The notes under the pieces are model-generated. The model did not search any database. It had not been told where the DNA came from and saw nothing but the letters and a program-made list of their open reading frames with translations. Below, piece after piece: positions 10,276 to 18,553 of a stretch of DNA of 64,000 nt (positions are counted from its first letter, which is position 1; each line of letters opens with the position of its first letter). The DNA comes from RPQJ01 sp963754125. GTDB lineage: Bacteria; Pseudomonadota; Gammaproteobacteria; Steroidobacterales; Steroidobacteraceae. Location: positions 868,001-932,000 of the forward strand of contig CAVWEX010000001.1 in NCBI GenBank assembly GCA_963754125.1, given 5' to 3'. A program made the position numbers and the translations under genes.

Positions 10276-10731
10276 CTACAGCGACAGCTGGCCGAGTTCG
10301 GCCGGCAGCTCGCCCGGCTCCTCGCCGGCCTGCAGCCAGGCGTCGCGGCGCTCGTTCCAGTGCATCTCGTCCCAGAGCTCGAACCGGCTGCCCTGCCCGA
10401 TCAGCATCGCCTGGCGCGTCAACCCCGCGTACTCGCGCAGCTTCGGCGGTACCAGCACCCGGCCGTGCGAGTCGAGCTCGAGGTCGGTCGCGTGACCCAC
10501 CATCAGCCGCTGCAGCCGGCGCGCCTGCGGATTCAGGGTCGGCAGGCGCATCAGCTTGCGTTCGATCTCTTCCCAGTCCGGCAGGGGGTAGATCAGCAGG
10601 CACCGATCGGCACGATCGACCGTCGCGACGAGACGGCCCTCGCTGCGCTCGACCAGGGTGTCCCGGTACCGCGCAGGCATGGCCATCCGCCCCTTGGCGT
10701 CGAGCGTCACTTTGTTGGCGCCACGAAACAT
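10276..10731 (-). CDS. mraZ: MraZ, transcriptional repressor of the dcw operon
   Basis: DNA-binding protein of the AbrB/MazE-like fold that binds repeated TGGGN boxes in its own promoter and represses the operon it heads; in E. coli it also affects RsmH. The 151-residue product carries the expected two tandem DxxGR half-domains, LDAKGRMAMP near residue 10 and LDSHGRVLVP near residue 87. First gene of the minus-strand operon. Its matching operator is visible 24 bases upstream of the start codon. Confidence 0.96.
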   Translation of the reverse strand: MFRGANKVTLDAKGRMAMPARYRDTLVERSEGRLVATVDRADRCLLIYPLPDWEEIERKLMRLPTLNPQARRLQRLMVGHATDLELDSHGRVLVPPKLREYAGLTRQAMLIGQGSRFELWDEMHWNERRDAWLQAGEEPGELPAELGQLSL

Positions 10732-10754
10732 TTCAGGCTGCTGAAGGGCCGGCG

Positions 10755-10779
10755 GCCCATTTCATCCCACTTTGTCCCA
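10755..10779 (-). promoter_or_regulatory. MraZ operator: three TGGGN boxes at 10-base spacing
   Basis: On the minus strand three boxes, TGGGA (10775-10779), TGGGA (10765-10769) and TGGGC (10755-10759), repeat with a strict 10-base period between the -10 hexamer and the mraZ start. This is the arrangement described for MraZ-binding sites in E. coli and mycoplasmas, so autorepression of the dcw operon is expected. Confidence 0.88.
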
Positions 10780-10788
10780 CTTCGCGGC

Positions 10789-10818
10789 ACTATAGGTCGC
10801 GTGCGCGCGGAGAGTCAA
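10789..10818 (-). promoter_or_regulatory. Sigma-70 promoter of the mraZ-led dcw operon
   Basis: Minus strand: -35 TTGACT at 10813-10818 and -10 TATAGT at 10789-10794, with an 18-base spacer. Transcription would start near 10782, immediately before the MraZ boxes, so bound MraZ would block the start region. Confidence 0.8.
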
Positions 10819-11100
10819 CGGGCTGTTGCAAAGATTTTCTAGGACGCACAGTGACTTAGCGTCCAGAAGCTCGACCCGGCGCACCCCGCGGAAAGTACAT
10901 AGCCATACCAATCAGTCGGTTATCAGAACTTCCTGAAAGTCGAGTCACAAAACGGCTGGCGTGGGATTCGCACCCGGGCGGGCGACCGCAATGGAGCGCA
11001 AGGTGGCCGGCGCGACGGCGCGGGTGGAGGGATCCAGCGGTGCTGTGGGAGGCCGATTCCGCTAGTCGGCGAATCCCGGCCGCGCGTGCTCCGGCCGGGG

Positions 11101-11115
11101 TGGGACGAAGTGGGA
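11101..11115 (+). promoter_or_regulatory. Second MraZ-like site, two TGGGA boxes in opposite orientation
   Basis: TGGGACGAAGTGGGAC on the plus strand nearly repeats the TGGGACAAAGTGGGAT of the mraZ operator (14 of 16 bases), with the same 10-base period but inverted, about 330 bases upstream of it. It could be an auxiliary operator (looping) or serve an unseen transcript. Apart from this site and the mraZ promoter region, I see no gene in 10732-11196; short open frames there show no recognisable protein. Confidence 0.45.
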
Positions 11116-11196
11116 CATAAGGCGTCCGCACCGCACCGGACGACGGGAAGCGTCACCCGCCGGACTTGACGGAATCAATTTACTCTGATCGGAAAA

Positions 11197-11565
<369 letters not shown>

Positions 11566-11571
11566 GCGGAC

Positions 11572-11577
11572 ATTATA
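11572..11577 (-). promoter_or_regulatory. -10 element of the rnpB promoter
   Basis: A perfect TATAAT on the minus strand, seven bases before the first paired base of RNase P RNA. No good -35 hexamer is visible 16-18 bases upstream. Confidence 0.65.
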
Positions 11578-11590
11578 AGGTGACGCTGCA

Positions 11591-12495
11591 TTAGTCCGCT
11601 TGGAAAAGGCCTGCGCCTCCCTTGAGCCGCAACGCGCGTTCGTAGAGTTCCTTGCGCGGTCGCCCGGTGAGCTGGGCGGCGAGCTTGGCGGCCTGCGATA
11701 CGGGCAGGTCGTCGAGCAGGACGCGCAGGACGCGATCCGCATCGCCATCGCCCGCAACGATCGCCTGCAGCGCGCCCTGCACGATGATCACGATCTCGCC
11801 GCGCACCATGTCCGGATCCGTTGCCGATCGACGTGCCAGCGAGCCGAGCGAGCCGCGATAGACGGTCTCGAATCGCTTGGTGAGCTCGCGCGCCACCGCG
11901 GCCGGGCGATCCTCGCCGAGCGACGGCAGCGAGGTCCTCGAGCGTCTCGGCCAGCCGGTGCGGGGCCTCGTAGAACACCAGCGTGCGCACCTCGCCGGCC
12001 AGCGCTTCGAGCGCGCGCCGGCGCGCCGCCTGCTTCGGCGGCAGGAATCCCTCGAAAGCGAAGCGTGCCGCCGGCAGGGCGGCCACGGACAGCGCCGCGA
12101 TCGCCGCGCACGGGCCGGGCACGGCCACGACCTCGATCGCCGGCCGCGGCGGCGGCTTGCACCAGCACCGCTCCCGGGTCGCTCACGAGCGGCGTTCCCG
12201 CATCGCTCACCAGCGCCACCGACGCGCCGCCCAGCAGTCGCTCGACGAGGCCCGGCACCCGCGCCGGCTCGTTGTGCTCGTGCAGCGACTCGAGCGCGCC
12301 GCGGGACCGCTCGATGCCACAGGCGTTGAGCAGCTGGCGCGTGTGCCGCGTGTCCTCGGCGAGCAGCAGGTCGGTGTCGCGCAGCACGTCGCGCGCGCGG
12401 ACGGAAAGGTCGGCGAGGTTGCCGATCGGGGTGGCGACGACGAACAGTGTGCCCTGCCCGGGTCGCGCTATAGAATCCGCCGGGTCTCCGGTCAC
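11591..12495 (-). CDS. rsmI: RsmI, 16S rRNA 2'-O-ribose C1402 methyltransferase (two frameshifts)
   Basis: SAM-dependent methyltransferase of the tetrapyrrole-methylase fold. Motifs in order: FVVATPIGNLADLS near residue 17, AEDTRHTRQLL, HEHNE, SDAGTPLVSDPG, then VPGPCAAIAAL, FYEAPHRL and ARELTKRFE. The frame changes by +1 near 12140 (before IEVVAVPGPC) and again by +1 near 11925 (before LGEDRPAAV). The span is 3n+2, as two extra bases predict; corrected length is about 300 residues. The GTG at 12495 is the likely start. Divergent from lpoA, the usual arrangement in gammaproteobacteria. Confidence 0.88.
12469..12474 (+). promoter_or_regulatory. Possible -10 element for lpoA-yraN
   Basis: TATAGA (in context GCTATAGAATCC) lies about 40 bases before the lpoA ATG, inside the first codons of the divergent rsmI. 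No convincing -35 is seen, so this is tentative. Confidence 0.35.
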
Positions 12496-12515
12496 GGGCG
12501 CTCCTCGTTTTCACC

Positions 12516-14375
12516 ATGCTGCACGCACCCCTCTGCGGCCGGCAAGTTCGGGCCCGGCTGGCCGCCGCGCTGCTCGTCGCCGGGCTCCTCGCGTTCCTGC
12601 CCGGCGACGCCGTCGCATCGCGCCCGGACGATCTGGCAGCCGCCGATACCTTTTCGCGCAGCGGACAGCACGCGGAGGCGGCGGCGCTGTACGAATCGCT
12701 TGCCAAGCGCACCTTTCGCGGCTGGGACGCGCGACTCGCGCTGCTGGCGGCGCGCGAGTACCTCGGGGCGGATCGACTCGAGGATGCCGAGCGCATGCTC
12801 GGCCGGGTCGGCCCAGTCCGCGGCGACGAAGCGGTGCTGCTCGCGCGCGTGCAAGCGGAGCTCGCGCTGGCGCAGGACCGTCCCGAGGCCGCCCTCGAGG
12901 CCCTCGATCGACTCCCGGAGCCCTGGCCGGCGCCGCTCGCCGCCGAGCTGCTCCAGCTGCGCGCGCAGGCGCAATTCGCCGCTGGACGACTGCTCGACGG
13001 CCTGCGCACCACCGAGGTCCGGGTCCAGCTGCTCGGCACGGCCGACGAGCGACGGGCCGCGCAGGCGCAACTGGTCGATGCACTGCTCGCGAACCCGGGC
13101 GCGACGCTACCCGCCGAAGCGACGCCGTCCGAGCGGGCCTGGTTCGAACTCGGTCCGGTGCTCGGGGCTTCGGACTCGGATCCCGACGCTCTGGCGCGGC
13201 GGGCAGCGGACTGGCGGGAACGGCACCCGAATCACCCCGGCGGGGAGTTCCTGCCGGCGGCCCTGGCCGCGGGCGCAGCGGCCGCAATCCCCGCCGGACC
13301 CGCAGACTCGATCGCATTGCTGCTGCCGCTTTCCGGGCGCATGCAGGCGGCCGGTCGCGCGGTGCGCGACGGCTTCCTGGCGGCGGCCCTCGCCGAGCCG
13401 GCCGATCGCAGGCCGAAGATCGAACTCATGGACACGGCCGAACTCGGCGCCGCCGCCGCCTATGCGCGGGCGCTGGAGATCGGCGCTCGCGCGGTCGCCG
13501 GACCGCTGATCAAGGAAGACGTGGCGGCGCTCATCGCAGCGCAGTCGTTGCCCGTTCCGACGCTGGCGCTCAACTCGCTGCCCCTGGACTCGCCGCCGCT
13601 CTTCCTCTTCCAGTTCGCGCTCGACCCGGAGCACGAGGCGCGCGCGGTGGCCCGGCGCATCGGCCGGGACGGACGCGTCCATGGGATCGCGCTCTTCCCG
13701 CGCAATGCGTGGGGCGAGCGCGTTCATGCGGCGTTCACCGACGAAGCTCGCGCGGCCGGCCTCGAACTGACCTCAATCCAGTTCTACGACCCCGCGGCGA
13801 AGGATTTCTCCGGCCCACTGCGCGCAGCACTTGGCCGGTTCGGCGGCGCCGGCGACCGGGACGCCAAGGGTGCGCCGGTGCGGCGCGATGCCGCGGCCGA
13901 GGCGCTTGCCGGGCCGCAGTTCGCGTTCCTGGCCGCTTCCGCCGCGTCGACCCGGGCCTTGCTGCCACAGCTGCGGTTCCAGATGGCGTACGAGCTGCCG
14001 GCGTATGCGACGTCGGACGCGCTCGAGCCGAGTGCGCGCGCGGTTCCCGACCTCAACGGGCTCACCTTCCCCGAAATGCCCTGGATCCTGTACGCAGGGG
14101 CCGGCGCACAGGAGTTCTGGGATGTCCTGCAGGCGGGTCGGTCCGCGGCGGTGCGCGGCCGCCTGCGCCTCTACGCCTTCGGCTTCGATGCCTATGGGCT
14201 GCTGCGCAACCTGAACTCGGCCGCCCGCGGTATCGGAGTGACCGGGCTCAGCGGTCGGCTGGCGATCGCACCGGACGGGCGCGTGCAGCGCGAGCTGGAG
14301 TGGGCGCAGATCGAGCGTGGCCAGCCGCAGCCGGCCGGGACCATCCTGATCCCGGCCCTGCCCGGTGAACCCTGA
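12516..14375 (+). CDS. lpoA: LpoA-like penicillin-binding protein activator (LppC family)
   Basis: Periplasmic regulator that stimulates PBP1a in E. coli. The 619-residue product has a signal peptide (hydrophobic AALLVAGLLAF), an N-terminal helical-repeat region with many Ala/Leu/Glu helices, and from about residue 265 a periplasmic-binding-protein-like domain beginning SIALLLPLSGRMQAAGRAV, the LppC signature. Unusually, no lipobox cysteine follows the hydrophobic segment; the mature protein would begin near AVASRPDD and be soluble, unlike the E. coli lipoprotein. Context (rsmI divergent, yraN overlapping downstream) supports the call. Confidence 0.85.
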   Translation: MLHAPLCGRQVRARLAAALLVAGLLAFLPGDAVASRPDDLAAADTFSRSGQHAEAAALYESLAKRTFRGWDARLALLAAREYLGADRLEDAERMLGRVGPVRGDEAVLLARVQAELALAQDRPEAALEALDRLPEPWPAPLAAELLQLRAQAQFAAGRLLDGLRTTEVRVQLLGTADERRAAQAQLVDALLANPGATLPAEATPSERAWFELGPVLGASDSDPDALARRAADWRERHPNHPGGEFLPAALAAGAAAAIPAGPADSIALLLPLSGRMQAAGRAVRDGFLAAALAEPADRRPKIELMDTAELGAAAAYARALEIGARAVAGPLIKEDVAALIAAQSLPVPTLALNSLPLDSPPLFLFQFALDPEHEARAVARRIGRDGRVHGIALFPRNAWGERVHAAFTDEARAAGLELTSIQFYDPAAKDFSGPLRAALGRFGGAGDRDAKGAPVRRDAAAEALAGPQFAFLAASAASTRALLPQLRFQMAYELPAYATSDALEPSARAVPDLNGLTFPEMPWILYAGAGAQEFWDVLQAGRSAAVRGRLRLYAFGFDAYGLLRNLNSAARGIGVTGLSGRLAIAPDGRVQRELEWAQIERGQPQPAGTILIPALPGEP

Positions 14376-14739
14376 GAGCACGACGCAGGCCGGCCGGCGT
14401 GGCGAGGATCTCGCCTGCCGGCATCTCGAGTCGCAGGGCCTCGAACTGCTCGAGCGCAATTACCGCTGCCGCGCCGGCGAGATCGACCTCGTGATGCGCG
14501 AGGGCCGCGTCCTCGTGCTGGTCGAGGTGCGCTCGCGTACCAGCGCGGCACACGGCAGCGCCGCGGCAACCGTCGGCGCCCGCAAGCAGCGCCGGTTCAT
14601 CCTGGCGGCGCGTCACCTGATGCTCGCCCGGCGCCAGTACCGCGCCCTCGCCGCGCGCTTCGACGTCGTGGCGATCGACCCGGCCCCCGATGGCGGACCC
14701 GCGCAACTGACCTGGATCCGGGACGCCTTCCGTGCCTGA
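14365..14739 (+). CDS. yraN: YraN, UPF0102 nuclease-fold protein
   Basis: Small protein with a predicted endonuclease-like fold related to Holliday-junction resolvases; cellular role not established. The 124-residue product shows the family pattern GRRGEDLACRHLESQG, then CRAGEIDLV, then VLVEVRSR, the E-x-D-x-E-x-K/R type metal site. Starts with GTG inside the end of lpoA (11-base overlap). Convergent with sspB. Confidence 0.88.
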   Translation: MNPESTTQAGRRGEDLACRHLESQGLELLERNYRCRAGEIDLVMREGRVLVLVEVRSRTSAAHGSAAATVGARKQRRFILAARHLMLARRQYRALAARFDVVAIDPAPDGGPAQLTWIRDAFRA

Positions 14740-14760
14740 GGCCGCAACCGGGACGGAGCC

Positions 14761-15162
14761 CTACTTGACCACCTTGAGCCGCGGTCGCGCCGCCGCACGC
14801 CGTGTCTCCGGGCTCGCCGGCGGCTGCGGGGGCTCGGCGCCGGGCGGCGGAGCGTCCTCCTCGGTGAAGATCATCCCCTGCCCCGTCTCGCGAGCGTAGA
14901 TCGCGAGGACCGCTTCCACCGGCACGCGCACGTTCATGGCCGCGCCGCCGAAGCGGCCACTGAAGCTCACCTCGTCGTTGCCCAGCGTCAGCTGGGCAGT
15001 CGCGGACCAGCTCAGGTTGAGGACGATCTTGCCGTCCTGTACGAACTGGCGCGGCACGTCGACACCCTTCACGCCGGCGTCCACCACCACGTGCGGCGTG
15101 CAGCCGCTGTCGCTGATCCACTCGTGCATCGCCCGCAGCAGGTAGGGCCGCCGCGACTTCAC
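14761..15162 (-). CDS. sspB: SspB, ClpXP protease adaptor
   Basis: Adaptor that delivers ssrA-tagged and other substrates to ClpXP. The 133-residue product has the globular substrate-binding domain (RRPYLLRAMHEWI, GRFGGAAMNVRVPVEAVLAIYA) followed by a disordered Pro/Glu-rich linker and a C-terminal PRLKVVK tail, the ClpX-docking peptide of the family. The GTG start overlaps the sspA stop as GTGA. Last gene of the petABC-sspAB run. Confidence 0.94.
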   Translation of the reverse strand: MKSRRPYLLRAMHEWISDSGCTPHVVVDAGVKGVDVPRQFVQDGKIVLNLSWSATAQLTLGNDEVSFSGRFGGAAMNVRVPVEAVLAIYARETGQGMIFTEEDAPPPGAEPPQPPASPETRRAAARPRLKVVK

Positions 15163-15758
15163 CGGCGCATCTCCCGCTCCGCTTCGGACAGGCTGGCGCG
15201 AACCGCCGGGTGGGCCAGCAGCCGCTGGGCATAGCGCTCGACCGTGGGCGCAGTCGCCGGGATCGCGATCCGCCACCGCGGCAGGCGCCACAGGATCGGG
15301 GCGACCGCGGCGTCGAGCAGCGAGAACTGGTCGGCGAGGAACCATGGCTTGCGTCGCAGCAGCGGCTCGGTCGCCACCACGGTCTCCAGCAGCAGGCGCC
15401 GCGCACGCTGCTCCTCGCGGCGCTCCCCGCCCTCGAGCGCCGGCACGAGCGCGTACCAGTCCTGCTCGATGCGCTGCGCCACGATGCGCGCCTGGGCACG
15501 TCCGGCGGGCTCGCCCGGAAACAGCGCCGGCGCGGGGAATCGCTCCTCGAGGTACTCGCAGATGATGCCCGGCCCGTAGGCGACGAGGTCGCGGTCCACG
15601 AGCGTCGGCAGCGACTGGTAGGGGTTCAGGTCGACGAGGTCCTCGGGCGGGCGCGCAGGATCGCTTTCGACCACGCGCACCTCGAGTCCCTTGGCTGCGA
15701 GCGCGATTCGCACGCGGTGGCAGTGCGGATCGTCGCCCCGTGAAAACAGCGTCATCAC
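15159..15758 (-). CDS. sspA: SspA, stringent starvation protein A (GST-fold, RNA polymerase-associated)
   Basis: Member of the glutathione S-transferase fold family that binds RNA polymerase and affects stationary-phase gene expression in E. coli. The 199-residue length, N-terminal thioredoxin-like domain (LFSRGDDPHCHRVRIALAAKG) and the YQSLPTLVDRDL segment match SspA. Directly upstream of sspB and downstream of petC. Confidence 0.93.
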   Translation of the reverse strand: MMTLFSRGDDPHCHRVRIALAAKGLEVRVVESDPARPPEDLVDLNPYQSLPTLVDRDLVAYGPGIICEYLEERFPAPALFPGEPAGRAQARIVAQRIEQDWYALVPALEGGERREEQRARRLLLETVVATEPLLRRKPWFLADQFSLLDAAVAPILWRLPRWRIAIPATAPTVERYAQRLLAHPAVRASLSEAEREMRR

Positions 15759-15793
15759 GCCGTGGGCACTCCCGAGCGAGCGAAGGGCGGGAC

Positions 15794-15850
15794 GGCAGGG
15801 CGGGCGTTGCCCGTGGCCGACGCCCGTTGCGACGGCGGATCCGCCCTGCC
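15794..15850 (-). terminator. Nested inverted repeat after petC, probable terminator
   Basis: GGCAGGGCGG (15794-15803) pairs with CCGCCCTGCC (15841-15850), and CGGGCG (15801-15806) with CGCCCG (15821-15826) inside it. It lies between the petC stop and the sspA start. No T run follows, so it may only attenuate read-through into sspA. Confidence 0.45.
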
Positions 15851-15867
15851 GGGCTGGCCGGCCGTCG

Positions 15868-16608
15868 TTACCTGACGTCCTTCCAGAACTCCTTCTTCAG
15901 CGCCCAGGCGAGCAGCGTGAAAAAGATCAGGAAGGCGATGACCGGGAATCCGAGTGCACGGCGCTTGAGCTGCGCGGGCTCCGCCATGTACTCGAGGAAG
16001 TTCACCGTGTCGCGCACGAATGCATCGTACTGCTCGGGCGTGAGCTTCCCGGGCGTCGCCAGGGCGAATTCCTTGAAGTGCCGCTGGGCGTTGCCGGCTG
16101 CGTCGACGTGGCCTTCCCACACGGCCTCCTGCACGCCCTGCAGCTCCCACAGCACGTGGGGCATGGCGGTGCCGGGCAGCACGAGATTGTTCGAGCCGGT
16201 GGCCCTGGCCGGGTCGGCATAGAACGAGCGCAGGAACGTATAGATGTAGTCGGCGCCACGGCTCCTCGCGATCAGCGAAAGGTCGGGCGGCACGACCCCG
16301 AACCAGCGCTTCGCGTCATCCGCGTTGATGGCGATGCGCATAGTGTCGTGGGGACGCTCGCCGGTGAACATCAGGTTGTCGATCAGCTGCTGGTCGGTGA
16401 TGCCGAGATCGGCCGCCACGCGGTTATAGCGGACGTACTGGGCCGAATGGCAGCCGAGGCAGTAGTTGACGAAGTTCGCCGCGCCGCGCTGCAGCGACGC
16501 GCGGTTGCCCACATCGACGTTGGCCTTGTCGAGGTGCGCACCGCCGCCGGCCGCAAGCGAGGCGACGGGGAGCAGCGCAGCCGCAAGGGCGAGGAGCTTA
16601 GTGCGCAT
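15868..16608 (-). CDS. petC: Cytochrome c1 of the bc1 complex
   Basis: Haem-c subunit of ubiquinol:cytochrome c reductase, exposed to the periplasm and anchored by a C-terminal helix. The 246-residue product has a signal peptide, the haem-binding CLGCH near residue 51, a methionine ligand region LPGTAMPHV near 146 and a C-terminal membrane anchor (FPVIAFLIFFTLLAWAL). The start overlaps the petB end by 11 bases. Confidence 0.96.
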   Translation of the reverse strand: MRTKLLALAAALLPVASLAAGGGAHLDKANVDVGNRASLQRGAANFVNYCLGCHSAQYVRYNRVAADLGITDQQLIDNLMFTGERPHDTMRIAINADDAKRWFGVVPPDLSLIARSRGADYIYTFLRSFYADPARATGSNNLVLPGTAMPHVLWELQGVQEAVWEGHVDAAGNAQRHFKEFALATPGKLTPEQYDAFVRDTVNFLEYMAEPAQLKRRALGFPVIAFLIFFTLLAWALKKEFWKDVR

Positions 16609-17863
16609 GGTAGGTGACCCTCGTGGGCACGGGCTTGGTCTTGTCGATGGTCGTGTACCACGGCATCAGCAGGAAGAACGCGAAGTAGACGACGGCGAAC
16701 ACCCGGGCGAGGTTCGTGAACAGCGGGGTCACCGGCTGCAGGCCGAGCCAGCCGAGCATCACGAACGCGATCGTGAACGAGATCAGGAAGAACTTGAACA
16801 GCGGCCCGCGATAGCGGATCGACTTCACCTTGCCCCGGTCGAGCCACGGCAGGAACAGGAACAGCACGACGGCGAGGCCCATCAGCGCCGCACCCAGCGA
16901 CTTGCTGGGGACGGCGCGCAGGATCGCGTAGAACGGCGTGAAGTACCACACCGGCGCGATGTGCGGAGGCGTCTGCAGCGGGTTCGCGGGCTCGAAATTG
17001 GCGTACTCGAGGAAGTAGCCGCCCATCGTGGGCGCAAAGAATATGACCAGGCTGAACAGGATCAGGAACACGCCGACGCCGATCAGGTCCTTGACCGTGT
17101 AGTAGGGGTGGAAGGCGATGCCGTCGAGCGGGATGCCATCCGGCCCCTTCACTTTCTTGATCTCGACGCCGTCCGGATTGTTCGAGCCCACCTCGTGCAG
17201 CGCCATCAGGTGCGCGATCACCAGGAACACCAGCACCAGCGGCAGCGCGATCACGTGCATCGCGAAGAAGCGGTTCAGCGTGATGTCCGAGATGAAGAAG
17301 TCGCCCCGGATCCACTCCATCAGCGAGTCGCCCACCACCGGCACCGCGCCGAACAGCGACACGATCACCTGCGCGCCCCAGTAGGACATGTTGCCCCAGG
17401 GGAGCAGGTAACCGAAGAACGCCTCACCCATCAGCACGAGGTAGATCAGCATGCCGAAGATCCACAGCAGCTCGCGCGGCTTCTGGTACGACCCGTACAG
17501 CAGCGCGCGGAACATGTGCAGGTAGATGACGATGAAGAAGGCCGAGGCGCCGGTGGAGTGCATGTAGCGGATCAGCCAGCCCCACTCCACGTCGCGCATG
17601 ATGTACTCGACGGAACCGAAGGCATCGGCCGCCGAGGGCTTGTAGTTCATCGTCAGGAAGATGCCGGTGACGATCTGCAGCACCAGCACCAGCATCGCGA
17701 GCGAGCCGAAGTAGTACCAGAAGTTCATGTTCTTCGGCGCGTAGTACTCCGAGACCTGCGACTTCCACAGCGCGGTCATCGGGAAGCGGTCGTCGATCCA
17801 CGCCGTGAGCGCCCCGAGGCGCCCGCCACCGCCGGAGGCGGACTGGCTTGTGCTGCCCATCAT
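16598..17863 (-). CDS. petB: Cytochrome b of the bc1 complex
   Basis: Transmembrane di-haem subunit carrying both quinone sites. The 421-residue length matches the full-length form (b6 plus subunit-IV regions). Visible motifs include MHSTGASAFFIVIYLHMFR, GYLLPWGNMSYWGAQV (Qo region), FFAMHVIALP (haem ligands) and PPHIAPVWYFTPFYAILR, where the family has a PEWY-like Qo motif (here APVWY). Eight to nine hydrophobic segments. Overlaps petA by four bases. Confidence 0.96.
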   Translation of the reverse strand: MMGSTSQSASGGGGRLGALTAWIDDRFPMTALWKSQVSEYYAPKNMNFWYYFGSLAMLVLVLQIVTGIFLTMNYKPSAADAFGSVEYIMRDVEWGWLIRYMHSTGASAFFIVIYLHMFRALLYGSYQKPRELLWIFGMLIYLVLMGEAFFGYLLPWGNMSYWGAQVIVSLFGAVPVVGDSLMEWIRGDFFISDITLNRFFAMHVIALPLVLVFLVIAHLMALHEVGSNNPDGVEIKKVKGPDGIPLDGIAFHPYYTVKDLIGVGVFLILFSLVIFFAPTMGGYFLEYANFEPANPLQTPPHIAPVWYFTPFYAILRAVPSKSLGAALMGLAVVLFLFLPWLDRGKVKSIRYRGPLFKFFLISFTIAFVMLGWLGLQPVTPLFTNLARVFAVVYFAFFLLMPWYTTIDKTKPVPTRVTYHAH

Positions 17864-18450
17864 GCGTTCTCCGCTTCAGCGCCGATGAGGATGCGTGTAT
17901 CGCTCAGGTAGCGGTACGGCGGCACCGGCAGGTTGGTCGGCGCGGGCACGTCCTTGAAGACGCGGCCCGACAGGTCGAACGCGGAGCCGTGGCACGGGCA
18001 GAAGAACCCGCCCGGCCAGTCCGCGGCCACGGTGACGTCGCCCGGCGTGAACTTGTCGAGCGGCGCGCAGCCGAGGTGCGTGCACACACCCACGAGCACG
18101 AGGTACTCGGGCTTGAGGGCCCGCGCCTGGTTGCGCGCGAACTCGGGCTGGTCGGACTCGGCCGACTCCGGGTCGCGGAGCTTCGGCTCGACGGCCCCGA
18201 GCTGCGCGAGCATGTCGGGCGTGCGGTGGACGATGAAGATCGCCTTGCCGCGCCACTCGACTTTGAGGAGCGCGCCCGGCTCGAGCTTGCCGATGTCAAC
18301 CTCGACCGGCGCGCCCATCGCCTTGGCGCGGGCGCTCGGTTTCCAGGAGGCCAGGAAGGGGTAAGCGACGAACGCGGCACCCACGGCCCCGGTCGCAACG
18401 GTGGCAACGGTCAGGAAGTGACGCCTGCCCGTATCGACTTCTTCGGTCAT
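17860..18450 (-). CDS. petA: Rieske iron-sulfur subunit of the bc1 complex
   Basis: The 2Fe-2S protein that moves electrons from ubiquinol to cytochrome c1. The N-terminus carries a twin-arginine motif (RRHFLT) and one hydrophobic helix that stays as anchor. Cluster-binding boxes are CTHLGC near residue 123 and CPCHGS near 149. First gene of petABC-sspAB. Confidence 0.97.
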   Translation of the reverse strand: MTEEVDTGRRHFLTVATVATGAVGAAFVAYPFLASWKPSARAKAMGAPVEVDIGKLEPGALLKVEWRGKAIFIVHRTPDMLAQLGAVEPKLRDPESAESDQPEFARNQARALKPEYLVLVGVCTHLGCAPLDKFTPGDVTVAADWPGGFFCPCHGSAFDLSGRVFKDVPAPTNLPVPPYRYLSDTRILIGAEAENA

Positions 18451-18521
18451 CCAGCGCTCTCCTCGGCGGAATCGGATGCTCGCTTCGGTGGGCCGGAAAG
18501 GGCCACGGCGTGCAGCGCAGC

Positions 18522-18527
18522 ATTATA
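18522..18527 (-). promoter_or_regulatory. -10 element upstream of petA
   Basis: A perfect TATAAT on the minus strand about 70 bases before the petA ATG. The -35 position is GC-only and does not match, so this may be a -10-dominated or activator-dependent promoter. Confidence 0.45.
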
Positions 18528-18553
18528 GGGCGCGGCCGGGGGCGGGCGGTAGG

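Noticed and set aside
10935..11035. A tRNA-like T-arm on the minus strand (GTGCGAATCCC) in the mraZ-rnpB gap.
   Set aside because: No A-box, no anticodon stem and no acceptor pairing within 80 bases upstream; only a chance resemblance.
10856..11156. Short open frames of 77-91 codons in the mraZ-rnpB gap.
   Set aside because: No ribosome-binding site, no recognisable domain, and composition like non-coding high-GC sequence.
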